64,000 nt of DNA from Elioraea sp. (lineage in GTDB: Bacteria; Pseudomonadota; Alphaproteobacteria; Acetobacterales; Acetobacteraceae), in contig NZ_JALHPR010000007.1 in assembly GCF_022842375.1 (NCBI RefSeq), positions 62,001 through 126,000 on the forward strand. The letters are read 5' to 3'. This document shows positions 8,395 through 18,147 of the stretch, one piece after another. Under the pieces are notes generated by a model. That model had not been told where the DNA came from. It worked only from the letters and a program-made list of their open reading frames with translations, and ran no database searches. Within the stretch, counting starts at the first letter, position 1, and the number at the start of each line of letters is the position of its first letter. The position numbers were made by a program, and so were the translations under genes.

Positions 8395-9516
8395 TCAGAG
8401 CCGGTAGCGCAGCACCGCGGCGAGATGCGCGCCATCCGGGATGTCGGCGCGGCGGACGCCGAGAACGGTGCCGCCCGTCGCCAGCACCTGGCCTGCGATC
8501 GCATCGACGATGCCGTAGCTGTCGGCACCCGGCCCGGCGGCGTGGGTGATCGCACCGGTGGTCGCGTCATAGGTCCCGGGCAGCGCCTCGTCGATGTCGA
8601 CGGCGAGCGTATCGACCGCCCCGAATGCAGCGGCGCGACCGGTGGCCGCCACGTCCGTCGTCGCGCGGCCATCGGCGTCGCGCGCGGCGTGCAGTTCCCG
8701 GAACGCCGCGAGCTTGGCGGCATAGTGCGCATCGAGGCCGGCGCGCGTCAGGGTGGCGAGCTCGGCGTCCGGCGTCCTGTCGGGGCTTGCCGCGATCACC
8801 CCCGGTATGAGGCCCTCGGCCGTCGAGAGGCTGTGGAAGATCGAGGCCAGCGGCTCCGACGCCGCGAGGAACAGCGGCGCCTTGAGCCCGACGAGCACCG
8901 GGCGGAGCGCGACGTCGACCGCCCGCGCATACTGCGTCAGGCGAACCTTCTTGCCCTCGGAGCCGTGCACGCGGCCGCTGGGCGAGCGGTCATTGATGCT
9001 GGCCTTGCCGACGGACGATGCGGCATCGCGCGGCAGGCCCGGCACCTTCAGCTCGAGCGGCGCTCCCTCGGGAAACACCTCGATCAGCCGCACGCCGTTC
9101 TCGGACAGCGCAAGGACGAGCCCGACATGGGGGAACGTCAGCGCCCGCAGCAGCGGCTTCATGTGGAAGCGGTCGGATACATGCGTCTGCGGTGCCAGCC
9201 GGTTCGCCAGGCGAAAAGCGCGGAGCCGGTCGGGCGTGGCGAGCACGCAGAGGCTGGTTGCCTGAAGCGTCCAGAACTCCTCGTCATCGGCGAGATCGTG
9301 CAGATGCTCCTCGAGAGCTGCGAGACGCCCGCGGGCGAGATCGAGCGTCGCTGCCTGCGCCACTGCCTCCTTCGCGAGGTTCGCGAAGGCGGTGCGCATG
9401 GCACCCGCCTCCTGCGACAGCGGCGTCGTCGGCAGTGCGATCGTCACGGCAACATCGGCGCGCGCCTCGGCGAGGGTGCGGAATCCGTCGGCTGACGGCA
9501 GGTCGAGATGGAGCAC
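8395..9516 (-). CDS. baeRF-like (bacterial archaeo-eukaryotic release factor family) protein
   Basis: A 373-residue soluble protein with no signal or membrane segment. The layout resembles bacterial release-factor-like (baeRF) proteins: an N-terminal VLHLDLPSADGFRTLAEARADVAVTIALPTTP strand-helix-strand, a helical ANLAKEAVAQAATLDLARGRLAALEEHLHDLAD stretch, a central domain with ALSENGVRLIEVF, and a C-terminal domain ending with GGTVLGVRRADIPDGAHLAAVLRY. The baeRF families have been proposed to act on stalled ribosomes or peptidyl-tRNA, mostly from comparative genomics. The start is GTG at 9516. Assignment is from overall pattern, so the exact subfamily is uncertain. The same frame continues past its stop as the remnant at 8125-8394. 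Confidence 0.6.
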   Translation of the reverse strand: MLHLDLPSADGFRTLAEARADVAVTIALPTTPLSQEAGAMRTAFANLAKEAVAQAATLDLARGRLAALEEHLHDLADDEEFWTLQATSLCVLATPDRLRAFRLANRLAPQTHVSDRFHMKPLLRALTFPHVGLVLALSENGVRLIEVFPEGAPLELKVPGLPRDAASSVGKASINDRSPSGRVHGSEGKKVRLTQYARAVDVALRPVLVGLKAPLFLAASEPLASIFHSLSTAEGLIPGVIAASPDRTPDAELATLTRAGLDAHYAAKLAAFRELHAARDADGRATTDVAATGRAAAFGAVDTLAVDIDEALPGTYDATTGAITHAAGPGADSYGIVDAIAGQVLATGGTVLGVRRADIPDGAHLAAVLRYRL

Positions 9517-9604
9517 GCGATGTTTCCCCCAATGATTCTGCTTGCATGGCAGTCGTCGGCGGCACCCTACCGACCGACCCCTGTCGCGGCAAATCGCCGT
9601 GGCG

Positions 9605-10759
9605 TTACCGCCCCACCCGCGCGAGCGCCATCAATGCACCGCCGGCGAGAAGCCCCCAGAACGCAGCGCCAATCCCGGCGATGCTGACGCCGGAGGCGGA
9701 GACGACGAAGGTCACGATCGCCGCCTCGCGATGCTTGCCCTCGGCGAGGCCGGCAACGAGGGCGGCAGCCAGGGGTGCCAGAAGCGCAAGCCCTGCGACG
9801 GCCTGGACGAGCACGGGCGGGGCAAGGGCGGCAAGCCCTGTCACACCGCCTGCGAGGATGCCGAACACGACATAGCTCGCCCCCGCGACCGTCGCTGCCC
9901 ACCAGCGCCGCGCCGGGTCGGGGTGCGCGCCATTGCCGGCGCAGATCGCTGCCGTGATCGCAGCGAGGTTCACCGCATGCGCCCCGAACGGCGCTGCCAC
10001 GACCGAGGCGACGCCCGTCGCGGTGAACAGCGGCCCAGGCTCCGGCCGGTAGCCATTCGCCGACAGCACGGCGATGCCGGGAATGTTCTGGGACGCCATC
10101 GTCACGAGGAACAGCGGCAGCGCGATGCCGATCATCGCCGCCGCCTCGACGCGCGGCATCACGAGCACCGGCACGGCGATGATCGGCCCGACATCGCCCG
10201 CCGGCACCGTGAGCCCGACGCCGATGACCGCAACGACAAGGGCAGCCGGGATCGCCGCGAGCCGGTTGATGCGTGCGGCGATCGCCCAGGCAGCGAGCAT
10301 CGGCAGGGCGAGCGCCGGCACCTCGGCGGCAGCGCGCACCGGTGCAAGGCAAAGGCCGAACAGCACGCCGCCCAGCATCGCGTTCGCAAGCGGCGCCGGG
10401 ATGGCGGCCACCGCGCGGCCGAGCGGCCGGAACAGCCCCGCCGCGACGACGAGCGCGCCGGCCGCGAGGAAGGCGCCGACGGCCACGGCAAACCCACCCT
10501 CCGGCGCGCCGGAACTGGCGAGCAGCGCAGCCCCCGGAGTCGACCACGCGACCGAGATCGGCATCCTGGTTCCAACGCTCAGCGCGATCCCGCAGAGCCC
10601 CATCGCCACCGTGAGCACGGCAAGCCCCGACGCTGCCTGGGCCGGGTCTGCCCCGGCAGCGACGAGGCCCTGCAGCACGACCGCGAAGCTCGAGGCGAAG
10701 CCGACGAGCCCTGCCAGAAGCCCCGCCCAGGTCGCCTGGGCGGAGGCTTCCTTCAGCAT
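9605..10759 (-). CDS. benE: BenE family benzoate/proton symporter
   Basis: A 384-residue membrane protein with about 12 hydrophobic segments, of the BenE (benzoate:H+ symporter) family. Matching features are the start QATWAGLLAGLVGFASSFAVVLQGL, GTRMPISVAWSTPGAALLAS, LPLFLVTMASQNIPGIAVLSANGY and the late FGAHAVNLAAITAAICAG block. BenE imports benzoate in degraders such as Acinetobacter, but no benzoate dioxygenase or catechol genes are in the window, so the true substrate may be another aromatic or organic acid. It is followed by seven bases and a GST gene on the same strand, which probably precedes it in one transcript. Confidence 0.9.
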   Translation of the reverse strand: MLKEASAQATWAGLLAGLVGFASSFAVVLQGLVAAGADPAQAASGLAVLTVAMGLCGIALSVGTRMPISVAWSTPGAALLASSGAPEGGFAVAVGAFLAAGALVVAAGLFRPLGRAVAAIPAPLANAMLGGVLFGLCLAPVRAAAEVPALALPMLAAWAIAARINRLAAIPAALVVAVIGVGLTVPAGDVGPIIAVPVLVMPRVEAAAMIGIALPLFLVTMASQNIPGIAVLSANGYRPEPGPLFTATGVASVVAAPFGAHAVNLAAITAAICAGNGAHPDPARRWWAATVAGASYVVFGILAGGVTGLAALAPPVLVQAVAGLALLAPLAAALVAGLAEGKHREAAIVTFVVSASGVSIAGIGAAFWGLLAGGALMALARVGR

Positions 10760-10766
10760 CGCTGTG

Positions 10767-11393
10767 TCACGCCGCTTCGCGCATGTTCCGTGCCCGCTTC
10801 GCCGCCGGCCGATCGAGGCAGGTGTCGAGCCAGGCCTTCACCTTCGGGAACGCGGAGAAGTCCCACTTGTTGAACCAGGCGGTGTAGGCGACGCAGGCGA
10901 CGTTGAGGTCGGCGATCGAGAAATTCGGCCCCAGCAGATAGGGGCCGCCCTCCTTCAGCACGGATTCGAGGACGCCATAGGGCTTCTTCATGCCCTCCGC
11001 CCCGGCGGCGGCCAGCGCGGCGTCGCGCTGGTCGGGCGGGCGGATGAAACTGTTGTAGGCCCACTGCATCTGGATGCTCTCGAGCTCGTTCGCGGTCCAC
11101 AACGTCCACATGAACACACGGCCCTCGTCCTCGAGCTTCTCCGGCCAGAGGCCCTCGCCGTATTTCCGCGCGATGTAGAGGTTCATCGCGAGGCTTTCCC
11201 ACAGCACGAGATCGCCATCCTTCAGCGCCGGGATCTTGGCGTTGGGGTTCATCGCGACGAAGGCGGGCGCCTTGACGCCGGTGGTGAAATCGGTCGCCTC
11301 CAGCACGTATTCGACGCGCGTCTCCTCGGCGGCCCAGAGATTGCGGAAGGCGCGCGAGCGCGGGATGCCATAGATCGTCAGCGGCTGGGCCAT
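10767..11393 (-). CDS. Glutathione S-transferase family protein
   Basis: A 208-residue GST. The N-terminal thioredoxin-fold domain starts MAQPLTIYGIPRSRAFRNLWAAEE with the usual Ser/Arg region near the active site and the NAKIPALKDGDLVLWESLAM block (cis-Pro followed by the E-S glutathione contact). The C-terminal all-helical domain has GPNFSIADLNVACVAYTAWF with the N-capping Asp. The ATG at 11393 was chosen over an upstream GTG frame because the strand beta-1 begins right after it. It is seven bases upstream of benE on the same strand, suggesting co-transcription. The substrate is unknown. Confidence 0.9.
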   Translation of the reverse strand: MAQPLTIYGIPRSRAFRNLWAAEETRVEYVLEATDFTTGVKAPAFVAMNPNAKIPALKDGDLVLWESLAMNLYIARKYGEGLWPEKLEDEGRVFMWTLWTANELESIQMQWAYNSFIRPPDQRDAALAAAGAEGMKKPYGVLESVLKEGGPYLLGPNFSIADLNVACVAYTAWFNKWDFSAFPKVKAWLDTCLDRPAAKRARNMREAA

Positions 11394-11565
11394 GGGGTGT
11401 CTGTCTCCTCCGGGTTCATCGGCGCGGCGAACGCTACCAGCGCCGGCCCGCGCGGTCATGGGGGCAGCTGCCCATACCTGCCATCACCCGGGTTGCGGCG
11501 GTGCAGGCCGTCGGTGCTAGCCTCCCTCCGTGACGAACGCGCAACATGCGTGAGGGGAACGGGTC

Positions 11566-12201
11566 ATGGAAAGCAACACGGCACTCCTTAAAACGGGCGC
11601 GCTTGCCGCTGTGCTTGCGGTAACGCTCGCCGGCTGCGCCCAGGGGCCGACGACGGCGCAGGTCGAGCCGGCACGTGAGCCGCCGCCTGGGTTTGGCTGT
11701 CCGGCCGCCGGCACGACGGTGCGCGGCGACGATGGGCGGATGATCGTCTACGCGGGCGCCGCGCGCGACGATGCCGAGTTCTGCGTGTTCTCGCTCACGG
11801 TCGCGGGGCAGGAGCGCACCGTGCGCGCGCTGTTCAACATCGCGGCGCTGACGCAGTACACGCCGGGCGAGGAGCGAACGCAGCTGCGAAATCTCTTCCC
11901 CTTCGCAGCCGGCAAGCGTGCCTCATGGCAGACGCATAATTTCTACGGCGAGGCCTGGCAGGTGACGGTCACGATCGTCGGCCGGGAGCAGATCACCATT
12001 CCCGCAGGCACCTTCACCGCCTGGCGGCAGACGCTGAACGACCGCGGCTTCGGCTTCAATTCGTGGGAGATCGAGTACACGCGCTGGGTGCTCGATGACG
12101 GCACGGTGATCCGCCAGACCGGCCGGGCGATCCGCGGCGTCACCGGCCAGGGAGCGTTCCCGCAAACCTGGGCCGCCGTGCAGGTGCTCGTGCCGAACTG
12201 A
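11566..12201 (+). CDS. Putative lipoprotein, function unknown
   Basis: A 211-residue protein with a lipoprotein signal: LLKTGALAAVLAVTLAGC, lipobox L-A-G-C with the lipidated Cys at 24. The residue after Cys is Ala, not Asp, so outer-membrane sorting is expected. The mature part is beta-rich with FPFAAGKRASWQ, VTVTIVGREQITIPAGTFTAWRQ and a C-terminal TRWVLDDGTVIRQTGRAIRG, a pattern common in hypothetical envelope proteins. I do not recognise a named family. It is transcribed alone, divergent from the GST-benE unit, and followed by a hairpin. Confidence 0.75.
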   Translation: MESNTALLKTGALAAVLAVTLAGCAQGPTTAQVEPAREPPPGFGCPAAGTTVRGDDGRMIVYAGAARDDAEFCVFSLTVAGQERTVRALFNIAALTQYTPGEERTQLRNLFPFAAGKRASWQTHNFYGEAWQVTVTIVGREQITIPAGTFTAWRQTLNDRGFGFNSWEIEYTRWVLDDGTVIRQTGRAIRGVTGQGAFPQTWAAVQVLVPN

Positions 12202-12218
12202 ACGTCGCGCAAGGGAAC

Positions 12219-12246
12219 GGGGCGGCACCCCCGCAGGTACCGCCCC
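12219..12246. terminator. Hairpin between convergent lipoprotein and aceA genes
   Basis: GGGGCGG (12219-12225) pairs with CCGCCCC (12240-12246); pairing extends three bases further inward with one mismatch. No T-run follows on either strand, so termination is inferred from position between convergent stops at 12201 and 12286. Confidence 0.45.
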
Positions 12247-12285
12247 CTCCTGGCCGGACGCTTCCTCGCTCGAGTCGTTATCGGA

Positions 12286-13662
<1,377 letters not shown>

Positions 13663-13857
13663 GGCGATCTCACTCCTTGATACATCCCTCACGTTACGGG
13701 AGGGCGTGTGGTCAATGTTTCACGCTGCACCCGCGAGATGCCAGCGAGATCACGCAACAACATGAGCAAAGACGTGGGTGGATTTTCGGAAAAATGCGCG
13801 ATACGGTTAATCGTGTAAAAATCCTTGCCACCCACAGTGGCGATCGGAACTCACGCC
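13663..13857. promoter_or_regulatory. Divergent aceA / scfR-type regulatory region
   Basis: This 195-base gap should hold the promoters of both aceA (minus) and the regulator (plus). Its middle is AT-richer than its surroundings. A perfect 11-base palindrome TTTTCGGAAAA lies at 13783-13793, 65 bases before the regulator ATG. It is a candidate operator for the adjacent HTH protein. I did not find a convincing -35/-10 pair for either gene. Confidence 0.5.
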
Positions 13858-15258
13858 ATGGCACGCAAGCCGCAGATCGGCCGCACCATCCGACGCCTCC
13901 GCACCGAGCGTGGATTGACGCAGCAGGCGCTCGCCGCCGCGCTGGGCATCTCCGGCAGCTACCTGAACCTGATCGAGCATGACCAGCGTGGTGTCACCGC
14001 CTCGCTGCTACTGAAGCTTGCCTCGCTGTTCCAGGTCGATCTCGCTGCCCTCGGCGGCGCGGAGGAACGGCAGACGGAAGCCTCGCTCCGGGAGGCGTTC
14101 GTCGACCCGCTGCTCGGCGTCGACAAGGTACCGGAGGCGGAGGTGTCAGCGATGGTCGATGCGGCGCCCCATGCGGCCCGCGCGGTGCTCGCCATCTACC
14201 GCGCCTTCCGGGTTGCGCGCGACGATGCCGCCGGCATCACCCTGCCGACCGGAACCAGGCTCGCGCTGCCGACGGAGGAGGCGCGGGATGCGTTCCACGC
14301 GCGGCAGAACCATTTCCCGGGTCTCGAGGCGGCGGCGGAGGCGATCGGCGCCGACATCGGCACCACGCTCGCCGCCGAGATGAACCATGCGATCGCGGAA
14401 CGGCTGCGCCGCACCCATGGGTTGACCGTGATCGTCCAGGCGCAGCCCGAGATCCGCCGCTACGACGCCGCCTCCCGCCTGCTCGCTCTGTCCGACCTGC
14501 TGCCCCGTGAGAGCCGCGGCTTCCAGATGGCGTACCAGCTCATGCTGATCGAGGCGCGCGATGCGGTGGAAGCCGAGATCGCAACGATCCGCCCAGGCAC
14601 CGATGAGGCAGCGGCACTGATCCGCTTCGGCCTGCTGAACTACGCAGCGGCCGCCCTGCTGATGCCCTATGCCCGCTTCCTCGCCGCTTCGCGCGAACTC
14701 CGTCATGACATGGACGCGGCCGCCGCACGCTTCGGCGTCGGCTTCGAGCAGGCATGCCACCGCCTCTCCACCCTCTCGCGCGAGGGGGCGCGCGGCATCC
14801 CGTTCTTCTTCCTCCGTGCGGATGCCGCCGGCAACGTCACCAAGCGCTATTCGGCGGCGGGGTTTCCCTTCGCGCGCTACGGCGGCTCATGCCCGCGCTG
14901 GGTGCCTCACCAGGCCTTCGCGACCCCCGGCCGCGTGCAGGTTCAGGTCGCGCGCCTGCCCGATGGCGCGACCTTCCTCTGCTTCGCCAAGGCACTCGCC
15001 CGCCCCGCCGGGCCGTGGCCCGAACCGCCCGAGGTGCATGTGATCGCGATGGGGTGCGATGCCGCCCACGCCGCCGACGTCGCCTACGCCGACGGGCTCG
15101 ATGTCGGCCGCGCGGTGACGGAGATCGGGCTTTCGTGCCGGCTCTGCGAACGGCCGAACTGCCGCAGCCGCGCCTTCCCGCCGGTCGAGCACCGCCTCGT
15201 TCTCGACCCCGCCGTGAAGGGCGCCTCGGCGTTCACCTTCGCACCTGCGGGGCGCTGA
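13858..15258 (+). CDS. ScfR/RamB-type XRE regulator of short-chain fatty acid metabolism
   Basis: A 466-residue regulator. Residues about 8-62 are an XRE helix-turn-helix (IRRLRTERGLTQQALAAALGISGSYLNLIEHDQRG). A middle region resembles ImmA/IrrE peptidase-like folds (MNHAIAERLRRTHGLTV), and the C-terminal half is a cysteine-containing domain ending GLSCRLCERPNCRSRAFPP, as in the ScfR family (DUF2083). Known members such as RamB control acetate and glyoxylate genes including aceA, and this gene is divergent from aceA, so the same role is inferred. The metalloprotease HExxH is not evident, so proteolysis is not expected. Its 3' end overlaps the OpgC-like gene by 26 bases tail to tail. Confidence 0.88.
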   Translation: MARKPQIGRTIRRLRTERGLTQQALAAALGISGSYLNLIEHDQRGVTASLLLKLASLFQVDLAALGGAEERQTEASLREAFVDPLLGVDKVPEAEVSAMVDAAPHAARAVLAIYRAFRVARDDAAGITLPTGTRLALPTEEARDAFHARQNHFPGLEAAAEAIGADIGTTLAAEMNHAIAERLRRTHGLTVIVQAQPEIRRYDAASRLLALSDLLPRESRGFQMAYQLMLIEARDAVEAEIATIRPGTDEAAALIRFGLLNYAAAALLMPYARFLAASRELRHDMDAAAARFGVGFEQACHRLSTLSREGARGIPFFFLRADAAGNVTKRYSAAGFPFARYGGSCPRWVPHQAFATPGRVQVQVARLPDGATFLCFAKALARPAGPWPEPPEVHVIAMGCDAAHAADVAYADGLDVGRAVTEIGLSCRLCERPNCRSRAFPPVEHRLVLDPAVKGASAFTFAPAGR

Positions 15259-16354
15259 CCAACAGCACGAGGCCACGCTCCTTCCATATCGCGAAGCCGA
15301 GCAGCAGAGCGATGCCGGCGGCGATCGTCGTCGCATCGGTCAGCACGCTCCCGCCCGTGAATCGCAGGAGCGCAGACCCGCCCCAGGAGAGGAAGAGCCC
15401 GACGCAGAACACCTCGAGGCTGTGCCGCCCCGCGGCCCGCAGCGGGGCAAAGACCGGTCGCGCGAACACGCCCTCGCGCGCCGTCACGCCACGCACCACG
15501 ACGGCGAGAGCAAGCGCGTGGACGATGCGCGGCAAGGCGAGGTCCTGCTTGCCGAACACCGCGTCGGTCCGCGCCAGGGGCAGCACCAGCATCTCCGGCA
15601 ACGCGCCATGCCAGCCGAGCCTGATCCAGAACGCGACCGCGATGACGGCAAGCGACAGCGGCATCAGCCACCACACGCGCGGCAACGCGCTGCCCGTGGA
15701 CAGTGCCTGCCGGCCGGCGAGTGCGCCGATCACGAACAGCACCTGCCAGGTGAACGGGTTCAGCGCGACCGGCTCGCCGCCGAGGCCGGGAAGGCTGAGC
15801 CCTCCCCACATGCCGGCGGCGTACACCGCGGCGGAGAGCACGAGCGCCGCGCTCGCCGACCATTCCCCTACCACCATGAAAAGCGGCAGCGCGAGCATGC
15901 ACCAGACGAAGATGGGCAGGATGTCCATGAATTTCGGCTGGTAGAGCATTGTCGGTGCCGCCAGCGCGGCGGCGAACGGTGCCTCCGCCATCCAAACCCA
16001 GCCCAGATCCGCGATCTCGCCCGGCAGCAGCCCTGCCCTGTCGGACAGGATCACCAGGGCCGCGAAGGCAAAGAACACGATGAGGTGGATGCGCCAGAGC
16101 CGGGCGGTGCGTCGCAGCAGGTCCACCACCGCGCCGCGCTGCCCCTCGCGCGCCGCACGGTAGGCGAACAGCGAACCCAGCCCGAAGCCCGACAGCAGGA
16201 CGAACTGCTCGGAACTGTCGGACAAACCCCAGGCGGCGTGGATCGCCCACACGCCAAACCAGCTCCCGACCGTATGGCTCGCGAAGATCTGCAGCTGCAT
16301 CAGCCCGCGCAACGCATCCAGTCGCGGATCACGCGCTGGTCGCGCAGGCGGCAT
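15233..16354 (-). CDS. OpgC-like membrane acyltransferase
   Basis: A 373-residue protein with about ten hydrophobic segments and the OpgC start pattern DPRLDALRGLMQLQIFASHT, where the first His-containing helix is characteristic. OpgC adds succinyl groups to osmoregulated periplasmic glucans in other Alphaproteobacteria; other OpgC-domain proteins act on unknown polymers. The glucan synthesis genes opgG/opgH are not in the window. I chose the ATG at 16354; the frame extends a further 49 codons upstream with poor protein character. It overlaps the upstream-facing regulator gene by 26 bases at the 3' end. Confidence 0.82.
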   Translation of the reverse strand: MPPARPARDPRLDALRGLMQLQIFASHTVGSWFGVWAIHAAWGLSDSSEQFVLLSGFGLGSLFAYRAAREGQRGAVVDLLRRTARLWRIHLIVFFAFAALVILSDRAGLLPGEIADLGWVWMAEAPFAAALAAPTMLYQPKFMDILPIFVWCMLALPLFMVVGEWSASAALVLSAAVYAAGMWGGLSLPGLGGEPVALNPFTWQVLFVIGALAGRQALSTGSALPRVWWLMPLSLAVIAVAFWIRLGWHGALPEMLVLPLARTDAVFGKQDLALPRIVHALALAVVVRGVTAREGVFARPVFAPLRAAGRHSLEVFCVGLFLSWGGSALLRFTGGSVLTDATTIAAGIALLLGFAIWKERGLVLLVSAPQVRR

Positions 16355-16497
16355 CCGGCGCGGCGGGGCGTCGCTCACGCCCACGGCCGGGCGAGCACTG
16401 CGACAGTGGTCGCGGGTGAGGGGCGTGGCATCGAGACGGTTCCGGACGGGGTGCTGTCCATGTTTCGCCGCTACCCCGCCCGAGGTTACATCAGGCG

Positions 16498-16848
16498 TCA
16501 CGTCACCGCGGCGCGAAGCCCCGCGAGGATGTCGCCGGCGCGATGATCCTCGCCCACGCCTTCGACGAGGGCGACCGCACCCTCCACTCGCGCGGTGCGA
16601 AGCGGCAGGATCTCGCGATAGGCGGGCGAGCGGTACCAGGCGCGCGCCGCCGCCATGTCAGGGAAGCGGATCACCACGAGATCCGACGTCCACTCCCCCT
16701 CCAGCGCGTCAGCGGCACCACCGTGGACGAGGAAGCGTCCACCGAACGGCGCAAGCGTCGCATCGATCCGGGTCAGATAGGTCTCGATCCCGTGATCGAC
16801 CGTGGTGGGACGCAGCAGCCCCACCGCGTAGGCCGGCACCGCGCTCAT
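16498..16848 (-). CDS. DUF1330 domain-containing protein
   Basis: A 116-residue dimeric alpha-beta barrel type protein. The family core is clear: PFGGRFLVHGG, then VVIRFPDMAAARAWYRSPAYREILPLR. DUF1330 proteins are small, cytoplasmic and of unassigned biochemical role; the fold is shared with monooxygenases and dyp-type domains. Its ATG overlaps the stop of the upstream small membrane protein gene by four bases (ATGA), so both are in one transcript, divergent from a MmyB-type regulator. Confidence 0.88.
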   Translation of the reverse strand: MSAVPAYAVGLLRPTTVDHGIETYLTRIDATLAPFGGRFLVHGGAADALEGEWTSDLVVIRFPDMAAARAWYRSPAYREILPLRTARVEGAVALVEGVGEDHRAGDILAGLRAAVT

Positions 16849-17237
16849 GCCGCACCTGCCGCCCGGACCGACACGAGGGGCCGTGCCTCCAGCACCGCGA
16901 GGACCGCGACCGCGATCGCCTGCACGCCGACGAACACGACGCCGAGCGTGGTCATCGGCATCAGCACGAGCGTGGCGACAGAGGCCAGCACCCAGGCGGC
17001 ATTGCCGATGGCGACGACGCGAAGCATCGTCAGCGACACGCTGCGTTGCGCCGCCGTGACGATCAGCACTGCCGCCGCGGCCAGCAGGACGGCGCCCGCC
17101 GGGACGATGAAGCCGCGCGGCAGGCCGGTGAGCCCGCCGACCAGGCCAGGCGCGCCCGTCGCGACCAGCCCGAGGGCAAGGCAGCCGATGGCATCGGTCA
17201 CCAGCACAGCGGTGAGCCAGGGGGTGGGTCGTGTCAT
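16845..17237 (-). CDS. Small four-helix membrane protein
   Basis: A 130-residue protein with four predicted membrane segments (about residues 9-28, 44-62, 72-92, 96-115), short loops and no signal peptide. The layout resembles DoxX/SPW-like or other small four-helix families, but I cannot assign one. It is the first gene of a two-gene unit with the DUF1330 gene and starts 124 bases from the divergent regulator gene. An AGGAGA ribosome site lies just upstream of the ATG. Together the three genes look like a regulator with its target pair. Confidence 0.75.
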   Translation of the reverse strand: MTRPTPWLTAVLVTDAIGCLALGLVATGAPGLVGGLTGLPRGFIVPAGAVLLAAAAVLIVTAAQRSVSLTMLRVVAIGNAAWVLASVATLVLMPMTTLGVVFVGVQAIAVAVLAVLEARPLVSVRAAGAA

Positions 17238-17361
17238 TGTCGTTCTCCTTTCGATCCATGTCCGCTACATGCGGATGGCGGGAGATGACGGGTTCAGACG
17301 GCCATCGTCGATGACCTCGGAGGTCATGGAGATTGCATCCGTGCCGGAGTAGCGTCGGCCG

Positions 17362-18147
17362 ATGACGCAGATCATCGCGACCGACCAGGGCTTCGGACCG
17401 CTGCTTCGCCAGTGGCGCGAGCGACGGCGGCTGAGCCAGCTTGCCGTTGCACTCGAGGGCGGCATCTCGACGCGACACCTGAGCTATCTCGAGACCGGCC
17501 GCGCGCGACCGAGCCGCGCGATGGTGCTCAGGCTCGCCGACCAGCTCGAGGTGCCGCTGCGTGACCAGAACGTTCTGCTGCTTGCCGCGGGCTACGCGCC
17601 GGCCTTCCCGGAGCGCGGGCTGGATGATCCCGGCCTCGCCTCGGTCCGCGCCGCCGTCGATTCCGTGCTCGCCGCGCACGCGCCTTTCCCCGCCGTCGCG
17701 ATCGACAGGCACTGGCACCTGCTTGCGGCCAACGCTGCCGTGCCGCTGCTGCTCGCCGGTGCGGCACCCGCACTCCTGGCACCGCCCGTGAACGTGCTGC
17801 GGCTGACGCTGCACCCGGACGGGCTCGCGAGGCGGATCACGAACCTCGGCGCATGGCGGGCACACCTGCTCGCGCGCCTCGGGCGGCAGATTGCCGAGAC
17901 GGGGGATGCGGCGATCATCACACTCCGTGCCGAGCTCGCCGGCTATCCCGCACCCGACAGCGAGCACGACGCCGATGCCGACGAGCTGGCCATTCCGTTC
18001 CGGATCGCCACCGAACGCGGCATGCTGAGCTTCCTCTCCACCTCGATGGTGTTCGGCACGCCGCGCGACGTGACGCTGTCGGAGCTCGCGATCGAGGCCT
18101 TCCTGCCGGCCGATGACCTGACCCGCGCAGCGCTGGTCAGGAGCTAA
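17362..18147 (+). CDS. HTH regulator with MmyB-like ligand-binding domain
   Basis: A 261-residue regulator. An XRE-type helix-turn-helix occupies about residues 8-65 (LLRQWRERRRLSQLAVALEGGISTRHLSYLETGRARPSR). It is followed by the MmyB-like domain: AVDSVLAAHAPFPAVAIDRHWHLLAANAAVPLLL, then NVLRLTLHPDGLARRITNLGAWRAHLL. Founding MmyB proteins belong to Streptomyces antibiotic regulation; proteobacterial members are mostly uncharacterised and may bind fatty-acid-like ligands. It is divergent from the membrane protein-DUF1330 pair, its likely target. Its stop overlaps the convergent AEC gene by four bases. Confidence 0.88.
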   Translation: MTQIIATDQGFGPLLRQWRERRRLSQLAVALEGGISTRHLSYLETGRARPSRAMVLRLADQLEVPLRDQNVLLLAAGYAPAFPERGLDDPGLASVRAAVDSVLAAHAPFPAVAIDRHWHLLAANAAVPLLLAGAAPALLAPPVNVLRLTLHPDGLARRITNLGAWRAHLLARLGRQIAETGDAAIITLRAELAGYPAPDSEHDADADELAIPFRIATERGMLSFLSTSMVFGTPRDVTLSELAIEAFLPADDLTRAALVRS

